Origin: Clostridia bacterium
Lineage (GTDB): Bacteria > Bacillota > Clostridia > Oscillospirales > Acutalibacteraceae
Assembly: GCA_017614275.1 (NCBI GenBank)
Contig: JAGACE010000013.1
Location: 1 to 7,247 of the forward strand
Direction of reading: 5' to 3'
Length of the DNA: 7,247 nucleotides
The notes under the pieces were generated by a model, which saw only the letters and a list, made by a program, of their open reading frames with translations, did not search any database and was not told the origin of the DNA. Both the position numbers and the translations under genes were made by a program. Of this stretch, positions 1 to 5,477 are shown one piece after another. The first letter of the stretch is position 1; every line of letters begins with the position of its first letter.

Positions 1-862
1 CAGCCTCGAGGAACGCGCGCAGATCGCCGCAGACCTTTTGCAACTGTTCGGTGGTCGTGTCGTAGGTCAGGCCGATGGTGAACTGAACTGCCTTGCCGAG
101 GGCCATGCGAGAGTAGTTCGTGATGGCCTCCTTCATCAGCGTGGCGTTCGGCACGGTGACGACCAGGTCGTCCCGGGTGCGGATGCGGGTGGAGCGCATG
201 GTGATGTCCTCCACGAAGCCTTCGGCGGTGCCGGCGGCGATGTAGTCTCCCACATCGAAGGGCTTGTCCGTGATGATCTCAAACCCGGAGAACAGGTTGG
301 AGGCCGTGTTCTGGGCGGCCAGGGACAGGGTGAGGCCGGAGAGGCCGAGACCCGCGATGATGCCGTTGATGTTGTAGCCCATCTCGGAGATGAGGATGAC
401 CGCCAGCAGGGACACGATGACGATGCGCAGGATGACCGCCATGAATCGCACGGCCACCTCAGACGGCGCGCTCTGCCGGTCCTCGTTGAACCGGATGATC
501 TGCCGGGTGGCGGCCGGCGTGTAGTTGAGCAGCACCCAGGCGATGAGCGAGATGTTGACCATGCGGAACAGCTTGTCGATGAACGTCATCCACTTCGTCT
601 CCGGGGAGATGATCAGGAAGGCGAGCTCCACGCCGAGGACGACGAAGAACACCCGCAGCGGGTTGCGCAGGGCGCCGTCGAGCTCGGACGCCACGTGCGG
701 CCATTTCGCGAAAGCTTTCCGCAGGACGGCGCACACGAGGTCCCGCAACTTGCCGGACAGCAGGCCGAAGAACAGGAAGACGACGAGCCCCGACAGCAGG
801 AGCGGCCAGCGCTCAGCGGCGGTATCGAAGAAGCCCGAAAACTGGGCGAAGAATTCTGACAT
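1..862 (-). CDS. mscS: MscS-family small-conductance mechanosensitive ion channel, C-terminus cut off by the window edge
   Basis: This is an inner-membrane channel of the MscS family, which opens under membrane tension to release solutes during osmotic downshock. The reading frame starts with ATG at 862 and runs off the left edge after 287 codons without a stop. An AAAGGAG ribosome binding site lies just upstream. Hydrophobic segments are visible at about residues 19-37, 70-86, 97-112 and 137-159. They are followed by the pore helix and its signature at about 165-210: a Gly/Ala-rich stretch (GLGLSGLTLSLAAQNTASNL), then FSGFEIITDKPFDVGDYI. The start of the beta domain follows, with a VEDITMRSTRIRTRD block and VPNATLMKEAITNYSR. 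These pore and beta-domain motifs are textbook MscS, so the family call is firm; the exact paralogue (MscS/YkuT/YbdG-like) is not resolved. It appears to be transcribed alone from a promoter at 903-931. The missing part is the end of the cytoplasmic vestibule. Confidence 0.95.
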   Translation of the reverse strand, partial: MSEFFAQFSGFFDTAAERWPLLLSGLVVFLFFGLLSGKLRDLVCAVLRKAFAKWPHVASELDGALRNPLRVFFVVLGVELAFLIISPETKWMTFIDKLFRMVNISLIAWVLLNYTPAATRQIIRFNEDRQSAPSEVAVRFMAVILRIVIVSLLAVILISEMGYNINGIIAGLGLSGLTLSLAAQNTASNLFSGFEIITDKPFDVGDYIAAGTAEGFVEDITMRSTRIRTRDDLVVTVPNATLMKEAITNYSRMALGKAVQFTIGLTYDTTTEQLQKVCGDLRAFLEA

Positions 863-900
863 AGGCGTCTCCTTTCTGTGTTTCTTGGGATAAATCGTAA

Positions 901-913
901 TAGGTATAACCTA
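901..913. promoter_or_regulatory. Palindrome TAGGT-ATA-ACCTA over the MscS -10 region
   Basis: There are perfect 5-base arms around a 3-base centre (TAGGTATAACCTA), covering the predicted -10 of the channel gene. The position would suit an operator, but arms this short can occur by chance and no matching copy was seen elsewhere in the window. Confidence 0.25.
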
Positions 914-931
914 AAATAACTGAAAATGCAA
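903..931 (-). promoter_or_regulatory. Putative promoter of the MscS gene
   Basis: Read on the minus strand, TTGCAT (926-931) and TATACC (903-908) are separated by exactly 17 bases and lie about 40-70 bases upstream of the ATG at 862. The -10 is only a moderate match. The -35 directly abuts the U-tract of the upstream tetR terminator, leaving just enough room for an independent promoter. A 13-base palindrome overlaps the -10. Confidence 0.5.
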
Positions 932-933
932 GC

Positions 934-974
934 AAAAAAGCGGACCTCCGCCGGGGAAACCGGGTGGAGGTCCG
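934..974 (-). terminator. Rho-independent terminator of tetR
   Basis: On the minus strand a 9-base-pair stem (CGGACCTCC pairing with GGAGGTCCG, plus-strand arms 941-949 and 966-974) can extend inward through CCGG/CCGG. It is followed by a run of six T residues (plus-strand A run 934-939). It sits about 30 bases past the tetR stop and insulates the downstream channel gene. Confidence 0.9.
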
Positions 975-1005
975 AGGCAAGCGCCAATATCAGGGCGTTT
1001 CCTGT

Positions 1006-1737
1006 TCAGCTTCCGAAGGTCAGCTCGTCGACGGCGTCAGCCGTGCGGAGCAGCCATTCTTTGTCGATGTCCTTGTGGATCTGGAAGAAGTTCGCGTCCA
1101 GACCGAGGGCCGTGACCAGGGTGACCATGGCGATGTCGACGATGTAGCCGACGTCCACGGGCTCCTTGGCTTCCAGTTTCATGCAGGCGTATTCGAAGCC
1201 GCCGCCGATGCAGTAGGTGACGGTGTCGTACAGCTGGGCCTTCATCTCGTCGTCCAGCTCGGACATGTGGTCGAAGATCCACTCGCAGACGCATTTGACG
1301 ACCAGCTGGGCGTTGGCATAGGACTCCATGACGTCCATGCGGAGCGCTTCCGTGGAGGGGCAGCTGGTGATGTACCAGAACTCGAAGTACGCGATGTCAT
1401 AGAGCATCTCGATGAGCTGCATGCCGGAGACCGCATCGTCATCATCGTCGTCGAAGGGGTCGACCGCGACCAGTTCGTCTTCTGCGCCTTCCTCTTTGTT
1501 CTCCTCCAGGATGGAGTTGTACAGGTGGTCGACGATGACGCCGAAGGACGTCTGGATGAACAGTTCGATGAACTTGGATTTTTTCGGGAAATAATACTGG
1601 AGCAGGCTCTTCTGGACGCCGGCCGCCTTGCCGATGACCGACAGCGGAGTCTTGGAATAGCCGGTCTCCGCGAACAGCTGGAAGGCGATCTTGGCGATGC
1701 GCTCCTGTTCCGCGAGATATTTTGCCGTGTTTTTCAC
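1006..1737 (-). CDS. TetR/AcrR-family transcriptional regulator
   Basis: This is a predicted DNA-binding repressor of 243 residues, within the usual size range of the family or slightly above it. The N-terminal three-helix domain spans about residues 8-55. Helix-turn-helix features are visible: AKIAFQLFAETGYSKT, then PLSVIGKAAGVQKSLLQYYF, the last being the recognition helix ending in the family's typical Y-Y/F followed by Lys-rich PKKSKF. The rest should be the ligand-binding and dimerisation domain. It contains an unusual acidic stretch at about residues 81-101 with six consecutive Asp. The start codon is GTG, chosen because AGGAGG (1745-1750) lies 7 bases upstream and the translated N-terminus runs directly into the DNA-binding domain. 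The gene diverges from the seven-helix membrane protein at 1994. The shared gap carries two matching palindromes, so this protein probably controls that gene and perhaps itself. The ligand is unknown; a hydrophobic molecule would be typical for the family. Confidence 0.93.
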   Translation of the reverse strand: MKNTAKYLAEQERIAKIAFQLFAETGYSKTPLSVIGKAAGVQKSLLQYYFPKKSKFIELFIQTSFGVIVDHLYNSILEENKEEGAEDELVAVDPFDDDDDDAVSGMQLIEMLYDIAYFEFWYITSCPSTEALRMDVMESYANAQLVVKCVCEWIFDHMSELDDEMKAQLYDTVTYCIGGGFEYACMKLEAKEPVDVGYIVDIAMVTLVTALGLDANFFQIHKDIDKEWLLRTADAVDELTFGS

Positions 1738-1782
1738 GGGGATTCCTCCTCACAAGGTAGAATGTAACAATTTTATGCCTGT

Positions 1783-1791
1783 AGTATAGCA
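1783..1791 (-). promoter_or_regulatory. Extended -10 element of the tetR promoter
   Basis: The minus strand reads TGCTATACT, an extended -10 (TGn followed by a near-consensus hexamer), about 46 bases upstream of the GTG start. No good -35 hexamer is present at 17-18 bases, which fits an extended -10 promoter. A TGTACAAATT half-site (1810-1819) lies where a -35 would be. Confidence 0.55.
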
Positions 1792-1813
1792 CATATACAA
1801 AAACGTTACTGTA

Positions 1814-1842
1814 CAAATTTTTGTTTACGGCCAAATTTTTGT
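1814..1842. repeat. Direct repeat CAAATTTTTGT, two copies 18 bases apart
   Basis: The 11-base word CAAATTTTTGT occurs at 1814-1824 and again at 1832-1842 in the tetR upstream region. The left copy is preceded by GTA, giving the half-site TGTACAAATT that recurs at 1928-1937. The right copy runs into the first palindromic operator. They may be part of an extended repressor-binding array, or simply AT-rich promoter DNA. Confidence 0.4.
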
Positions 1843-1853
1843 ACACATACAAT
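1838..1853. promoter_or_regulatory. Putative TetR operator O1 (TTGTA-N4-TACAA)
   Basis: TTGTA (1839-1843), a CACA spacer and TACAA (1848-1852) form a palindrome with the same arms and spacing as the site at 1921-1934. It lies between the divergent promoters, upstream of the -35 of the rightward gene and about 50 bases upstream of the tetR -10. Confidence 0.55.
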
Positions 1854-1880
1854 TTTTTCGTCCGACTTCTTAAAAACAGA

Positions 1881-1909
1881 TTGACGTATCCGGCCTGAAA
1901 AAGTAAAAT
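1881..1909 (+). promoter_or_regulatory. Promoter of the seven-helix membrane protein gene
   Basis: TTGACG (1881-1886) and TAAAAT (1904-1909) are separated by 17 bases, close to the sigma-A consensus. The predicted transcription start is near 1916, giving an untranslated leader of about 75-80 bases before the ATG at 1994. Confidence 0.75.
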
Positions 1910-1919
1910 GAGGGTGATG

Positions 1920-1935
1920 TTTGTACGTGTACAAA
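1920..1935. promoter_or_regulatory. Putative TetR operator O2 (TTTGTA-CGTG-TACAAA)
   Basis: The 16-base site has perfect 7-base arms (TTTGTAC and GTACAAA) around a 2-base centre. It lies about 10 bases downstream of the -10 hexamer, over the expected transcription start, a classic place for a repressor to block transcription of the gene at 1994. The core matches O1 in arms and spacing. Confidence 0.7.
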
Positions 1936-1993
1936 TTCGTGCAGCTTCAGCTTTACGGACCGCAGTGTTAGAGAAAAAGGAGGAAAATCGTTA

Positions 1994-2941
1994 ATGGATG
2001 CTTTATTACAGTGGATCCATGACCACATCCTGTTCAGAATTTTCCTGAACGAAGGAATCTACTGGGGCGACATGGAAATGATGAAGCCCTATGAAGGCTG
2101 GTACGATTACATCAAGAACATGTTCCACAACATGGGTTGGGGCACGCTGTTCCTGATCGCCGCGTCCGCGATCCTGTGGACGATGACCTATCTGTTCATC
2201 ATCAACCGTCTTTACAAAGACCATGCGCCGTCCATGCCCTGGGTCTGCCTGTGCATGAACTTCTCCTGGGAGTTCCAGTTCGCGTTCCTGGTCCCGTATC
2301 CGGAACCCGTCACCCGGTTCGGCATTTACTTCTGGGTCTTCTTCGACCTCATCATGTATCTGCTCGACCTGAAGTACGGCAAACTCTTCTTCCACAGAAG
2401 ATTCAAAGGCTACGACTGGGGTTACTATCCCACCAAGATCCTCGTGTTCGTCATCATCTTCATTACCATCCTGATGATGAACCCGCAGTGGCCGCGTCTT
2501 CCGGATTCCCCGATGTTCGCCGCCTATCTGATGAACGCCATCATGTCCATGCTGTTCTGTGTCCACAGCTTCTCCAAGGAGACCATCGAAGGTCTGTCCC
2601 TCGGCGTTGCCTGGACCAAGTGGCTCGGCACTGTGGCCCCCACCATCATCGGCCTCTACTGGATGCCCGGTCAGTATTTCGTATACTGCCTCGCCTTCAT
2701 CTGCTGCGCCTTTGATATGCTCTACATGTATCTCCTCATCACCCGCTTCTATCGTTTTGGTGTCAATCCGTTCACCAGAAAGCCTGTTCCGGGCAAAGAA
2801 GCCGAGTATGAGAAGACCATGGCTCACCTGGCCGACTACTATCAGCGTTCCGCTGATTACAAGCTGAAGAGCTACAAAGAGTGCCAGGCGGAACTCGCTG
2901 CTGACGCTGAGGCCAGAATGGCCATCCGCAGCAACGACTAA
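1994..2941 (+). CDS. Seven-helix membrane protein resembling Pyr4/PaxB-type transmembrane terpene cyclases
   Basis: The 315-residue product has about seven hydrophobic helices, near residues 50-72, 80-100, 106-125, 144-163, 173-192, 203-222 and 227-251. Helix 2 holds CMNFSWEFQF, placing a Glu (E93) after Trp. Helix 7 holds CCAFDMLYMYLL, placing an Asp at D241. Fungal Pyr4 and relatives (PaxB, AndB) and the actinobacterial DmtA1 are seven-helix cyclases that protonate and cyclise prenyl or epoxyprenyl groups. As I recall, a Glu in helix 2 (E63) and an Asp near the C-terminus (D218) are essential in Pyr4, and the spacing here (148 residues) is similar. This protein is longer than the usual 240 or so residues: it has about 48 extra N-terminal residues and a charged, Tyr-rich helical tail after 254. 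The start is supported by AGGAGG at 1978-1983. No prenyltransferase or other biosynthetic gene is nearby, so the substrate is unknown. The membrane protein call is firm; the enzymatic role is inferred from fold and motifs only. Confidence 0.6.
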   Translation: MDALLQWIHDHILFRIFLNEGIYWGDMEMMKPYEGWYDYIKNMFHNMGWGTLFLIAASAILWTMTYLFIINRLYKDHAPSMPWVCLCMNFSWEFQFAFLVPYPEPVTRFGIYFWVFFDLIMYLLDLKYGKLFFHRRFKGYDWGYYPTKILVFVIIFITILMMNPQWPRLPDSPMFAAYLMNAIMSMLFCVHSFSKETIEGLSLGVAWTKWLGTVAPTIIGLYWMPGQYFVYCLAFICCAFDMLYMYLLITRFYRFGVNPFTRKPVPGKEAEYEKTMAHLADYYQRSADYKLKSYKECQAELAADAEARMAIRSND

Positions 2942-2947
2942 TTGTGT

Positions 2948-2976
2948 TTGACATCCTTAATTTCAGGTGTTAAAAT
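2948..2976 (+). promoter_or_regulatory. rpsU promoter
   Basis: A perfect TTGACA (2948-2953) and TAAAAT (2971-2976) are separated by 17 bases, starting only 6 bases after the stop of the upstream membrane protein gene. This is the best promoter match in the window, as expected for a ribosomal protein gene. Confidence 0.85.
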
Positions 2977-3031
2977 GGGTGCTACAAATTCTGATAGTCA
3001 CCCTGCTACCTGAAGGGAGGGAACATATACA

Positions 3032-3208
3032 ATGAGTGAAATCAAAGTCAGAGAAAACGAATCCATCGACAGCGCCCTCAGACGGTTCAAAAGACAGACG
3101 TCCAGAGACGGCGTGATCAAAGAGGTTCGCAAAAGAGAGCACTATGAGAAGCCGTCCGTAAAGAAGAAAAAGAAATCTGAGGCTGCTCGGAAGCGCAAAT
3201 ACAAGTAA
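3032..3208 (+). CDS. rpsU: 30S ribosomal protein S21
   Basis: This 58-residue basic protein of the small ribosomal subunit binds near the platform and the anti-Shine-Dalgarno region and helps start translation. The sequence is immediately recognisable: [20 protein letters not shown] at the N-terminus, then an internal [18 protein letters not shown] block and a C-terminal run of Arg and Lys ending AARKRKYK. The length is normal for the Bacillota form. The GGGAGGG ribosome binding site is at 3015-3021. It has its own strong promoter and a terminator 17 bases after the stop, so it is mainly a single-gene unit, with read-through probably feeding the genes downstream. Confidence 0.97.
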   Translation: MSEIKVRENESIDSALRRFKRQTSRDGVIKEVRKREHYEKPSVKKKKKSEAARKRKYK

Positions 3209-3225
3209 GATCATCAAGAAAAATG

Positions 3226-3261
3226 CCGGCTGCGGGGAAGCCCTGCGGCCGGTTTTCTTTT
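3226..3261 (+). terminator. Terminator after rpsU
   Basis: A 12-base-pair GC-rich stem (CCGGCTGCGGGG with CCCTGCGGCCGG, two G-U pairs) closes a very short AAG loop and is followed by TTTTCTTTT. It lies between rpsU and the yqeG-like gene, which has no visible promoter of its own, so it may act as a partial terminator that sets the ratio of S21 to downstream products. Confidence 0.85.
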
Positions 3262-3278
3262 GCAAGAAGGGGACACAC

Positions 3279-3779
3279 ATGAAATTCCTGAGACCCGATC
3301 GGACCTGCCGGTATCTGACGGACATCACCCCGGAACTGGTCCGGGCGATGCACTGCAAAGCCGTGGCCATCGACGCCGACAACACCTCCTCCTTCGACCT
3401 GACCACCGAGCCCCTGCCGGGCACGGAGGACTGGGTCAGAGGCATGAAGGCGGCGGGCGTCCCGGTCGTCCTGCTGTCCAACGCGAAGACGGCGCGGGCG
3501 AAGGTGCTGGCGGATCGGTACGACATCCCGGTCATCGGCCTGGCGGCCAAGCCGCTGCGGCAGGGCTACCTGCGCGCGGCGTGGAAGACCCGCACGCGGC
3601 CGGGCCGGCTCCTGGTGGCCGGAGACCAGCTGTTCACGGATATCCTGGGGGCGAGTCGCTCCGGATGCCGGACCATCTGGGTGCAGCCGTACGAGGCGGA
3701 CAAACGGGGCGGGAGTTTCCTGCTGAAACGAAAACTGGAACGCGCGGTCTCGGCGCGCTGGAAAGGACGGATGGAATGA
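3279..3779 (+). CDS. yqeG: YqeG-family HAD phosphatase (subfamily IIIA)
   Basis: The 166-residue product belongs to the haloacid dehalogenase superfamily and matches the YqeG/YrfG group, whose physiological substrate is not well established. All four HAD motifs are present. Motif I is D-A-D-N-T at residues 32-36 (nucleophile D32, general acid/base D34), motif II is the LLSNAK segment with S67, motif III is K91-P92, and motif IV is GDQLFTD at 115-121. There is little room for a cap domain, as expected for subfamily III. The motif I context DADNTSS differs from the more usual DLDNTL. An AGAAGGGG ribosome binding site precedes the ATG. The gene overlaps the M24 peptidase by four bases (ATGA), indicating translational coupling. 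It follows the rpsU terminator without an obvious promoter. Confidence 0.9.
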   Translation: MKFLRPDRTCRYLTDITPELVRAMHCKAVAIDADNTSSFDLTTEPLPGTEDWVRGMKAAGVPVVLLSNAKTARAKVLADRYDIPVIGLAAKPLRQGYLRAAWKTRTRPGRLLVAGDQLFTDILGASRSGCRTIWVQPYEADKRGGSFLLKRKLERAVSARWKGRME

Positions 3780-4837
3780 AACTGCTGCAACTGGCGCAGG
3801 AGCTGAAAAGCACTCAGGCGGCCCTGGTCCTCAGCGAGGAGAACCGGCTGTACCTGACCGGCTTCCCGTCCTCCAACGGCACCCTGCTCGTCACCCGGGA
3901 CGGCAACATCTTCTGGACCGACAGCCGCTACTATGAGATGGCGTGCGACGCGGTGGAAGACGCCGAGGTGCAGCTGCAGGACCAGCTCTACGCGCAGGTC
4001 CACGAACAGCTGCAGAAGTTCGGCTGCACGGAGATCCTCGTGGAGGCCTCCCGCATGACGCTGGACACGCTGAACACCTGGCGGAAGATGCTGCCCTCCT
4101 ACTCCTTCAACGTCTCCAACCGCCTGGACCGCCTGACGGACTCCCTGCGGGAAGTGAAGACGGAGGCGGAGGCAGAGAAGATGCAGCGGGCGCAGGACAT
4201 CGCGGAAGCGGCCCTGACCGAACTGCTGCCGCTCGTCAAACCCGGCGCCGCGGAGCGGGACCTGGCCAACGAGCTGGAGTATAAGATGCGCCGGCTCGGC
4301 GCGGACGGCATCTCCTTCGACACCATCGTCGTCAGCGGAGAGAACTCCTCGAAGCCCCACGGGGTCCCCGGGGAGCGGCTCATCCAAACCGGAGACTTCG
4401 TGACCATCGACTTCGGAGCGATTTATCGCCACTACCACTCGGACTGCACCCGGACCTTCGCGGTCGGGCAGCCCACCGAGGAGATGGTGAACGTCTACGA
4501 GACCGTGAAGCGCGCGCAGCAGGCCGGACTGGACTGCCTGCGGGCGGGCGTTGCCGGGGCCGACCTCGACCGGACCGCCCGGGACGTCATCCGCGAAGCG
4601 GGCTATGGAGAGTACTTCGGGCACAGCACCGGGCACGGCGTGGGCGTGGAGATCCACGAGCATCCGTACGCCGGTCCGAAGTCCGAAGATTTCCTGACGG
4701 AAGGCAGCGTCGTCACCTGCGAACCGGGCATCTATCTGCCCGGAAAATTCGGCGTACGCATTGAGGATTTCGTGCTTGTCACGGCCTCCGGACACCGCAA
4801 CTTCTGCCACTTGACCAAAGACCTTATAGTACTGTAA
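3776..4837 (+). CDS. M24-family Xaa-Pro aminopeptidase / dipeptidase
   Basis: This 353-residue cytoplasmic dimetal peptidase is predicted to cleave the bond before proline (Xaa-Pro aminopeptidase or prolidase, like B. subtilis YqhT). The N-terminal creatinase-like domain covers about residues 1-125 (YLTGFPSSNGTLLVT, FWTDSRYYE). The pita-bread catalytic domain covers about 130-353. The five metal ligands are all visible: D212 (TIDFGAIY), D223 (HSDCTRTF), H287 (HSTGHGVG), E316 (CEPGIY) and E330 (VRIED). The supporting histidines H195 (KPHG) and H294 (EIHEHP) are also there. The ATG at 3776 overlaps the preceding stop and has AAAGGA (3762-3767) at good spacing. The open frame extends further upstream but only overlaps the yqeG frame, so a longer start is unlikely. 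It precedes efp, the usual Bacillota order. Annotators may call it pepP, pepQ or yqhT. Confidence 0.95.
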   Translation: MKLLQLAQELKSTQAALVLSEENRLYLTGFPSSNGTLLVTRDGNIFWTDSRYYEMACDAVEDAEVQLQDQLYAQVHEQLQKFGCTEILVEASRMTLDTLNTWRKMLPSYSFNVSNRLDRLTDSLREVKTEAEAEKMQRAQDIAEAALTELLPLVKPGAAERDLANELEYKMRRLGADGISFDTIVVSGENSSKPHGVPGERLIQTGDFVTIDFGAIYRHYHSDCTRTFAVGQPTEEMVNVYETVKRAQQAGLDCLRAGVAGADLDRTARDVIREAGYGEYFGHSTGHGVGVEIHEHPYAGPKSEDFLTEGSVVTCEPGIYLPGKFGVRIEDFVLVTASGHRNFCHLTKDLIVL

Positions 4838-4840
4838 AAT
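4811..4840 (+). promoter_or_regulatory. Putative internal promoter for efp
   Basis: TTGACC (4811-4816) and TAAAAT (4835-4840) are 18 bases apart. The -10 includes the stop codon of the M24 gene and is identical to the -10 of the rpsU promoter and of the promoter at 1881-1909. It would give efp a leader of about 40 bases. Because it lies in coding sequence, chance cannot be excluded. Confidence 0.5.
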
Positions 4841-4888
4841 AAAGTGTAATTCAGATTTAACTTAACCAATAAACGGAGGTTTTCACCC

Positions 4889-5446
4889 ATGATTTCTGCA
4901 GGCGATTTCAGAAACGGCGTCACGTTCGAGGAGGACGGACAGGTCCTTCAGGTCGTAGAGTTCCAGCACGTCAAACCCGGCAAGGGCGCGGCGTTCGTCC
5001 GGACCAAGACCAAGAACGTCATCACCGGGTCCATCACCGAAAAGTCCTACAATCCGAGCGCGAAATTCCCGACCGCGTTCATCGAGAGAAAGGACATGGA
5101 CTACTCGTACAGCGACGGAGATCTGTATTATTTCATGGATCCTGATACCTTCGACATGGTGCCCGTCAACGAGAAAGATCTGCCCGAGGCCTTCAAGTTC
5201 GTGAAGGAGAACATGACCTGCCAGATCCTTTCCTACAAGGGCAAGGTCTTCGGCCTCAACTGCCCGAACTTCGTGGAACTCGAAGTCACCCACACGGAAC
5301 CGGGCCTGGCCGGCAACACCGCCACCAACACCCTGAAACCCGCCACCGTGGAGACCGGCGCGGAAGTCCGCGTCCCGCTCTTCATCAACGAAGGCGAAGT
5401 CATACAGATCGACACACGGACCGGCGAATACATGGGCCGCGCATAA
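4889..5446 (+). CDS. efp: Translation elongation factor P
   Basis: EF-P is a three-domain, tRNA-shaped protein that binds the ribosome between the P and E sites and relieves stalling at consecutive prolines. The length of 185 residues is standard. The N-terminal KOW-like domain contains the modifiable loop [14 protein letters not shown] with the tip lysine at K32, the position modified in Bacillus. The oligonucleotide-binding-fold domains II and III follow, including [19 protein letters not shown] and the C-terminal signature [20 protein letters not shown], all diagnostic. An ACGGAGG ribosome binding site is 9 bases from the ATG. The gene lies 51 bases after the M24 peptidase and 31 bases before the CD1247-type gene, and is probably transcribed with both. 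No earP/epmA-type modification gene is seen here. Confidence 0.98.
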   Translation: MISAGDFRNGVTFEEDGQVLQVVEFQHVKPGKGAAFVRTKTKNVITGSITEKSYNPSAKFPTAFIERKDMDYSYSDGDLYYFMDPDTFDMVPVNEKDLPEAFKFVKENMTCQILSYKGKVFGLNCPNFVELEVTHTEPGLAGNTATNTLKPATVETGAEVRVPLFINEGEVIQIDTRTGEYMGRA

Positions 5447-5477
5447 CACACACAAACGAGAAAGGACGGACTTCAAC

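Noticed and set aside
38..859. Plus-strand open frame of about 273 codons opposite the MscS gene
   Set aside because: The composition is rich in Asp, Glu, His and Gly without any domain, whereas the minus strand gives a textbook MscS pore sequence.
2006..2827. Minus-strand open frame opposite the seven-helix protein
   Set aside because: It has no domain and a His/Asp/Glu-rich composition typical of antisense of membrane protein genes. The plus strand has a promoter and AGGAGG site.
3001..3021. CCCT/AGGG pairing just before the rpsU start, as a possible S21 autoregulatory hairpin
   Set aside because: The stem is only four base pairs with a large loop and does not clearly hide the ribosome binding site.
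3260..3775. Upstream extension of the M24 reading frame to give a 525-residue protein
   Set aside because: The extension overlaps the yqeG coding frame completely and translates to Gly/Arg-rich nonsense. The ATG at 3776 has a ribosome binding site and the normal family N-terminus.
3566..4810. Minus-strand open frame of about 414 codons opposite the M24 peptidase
   Set aside because: It is kept open by high GC only. The plus strand encodes all five metal ligands of M24 peptidases, and the antisense product has no recognisable family.
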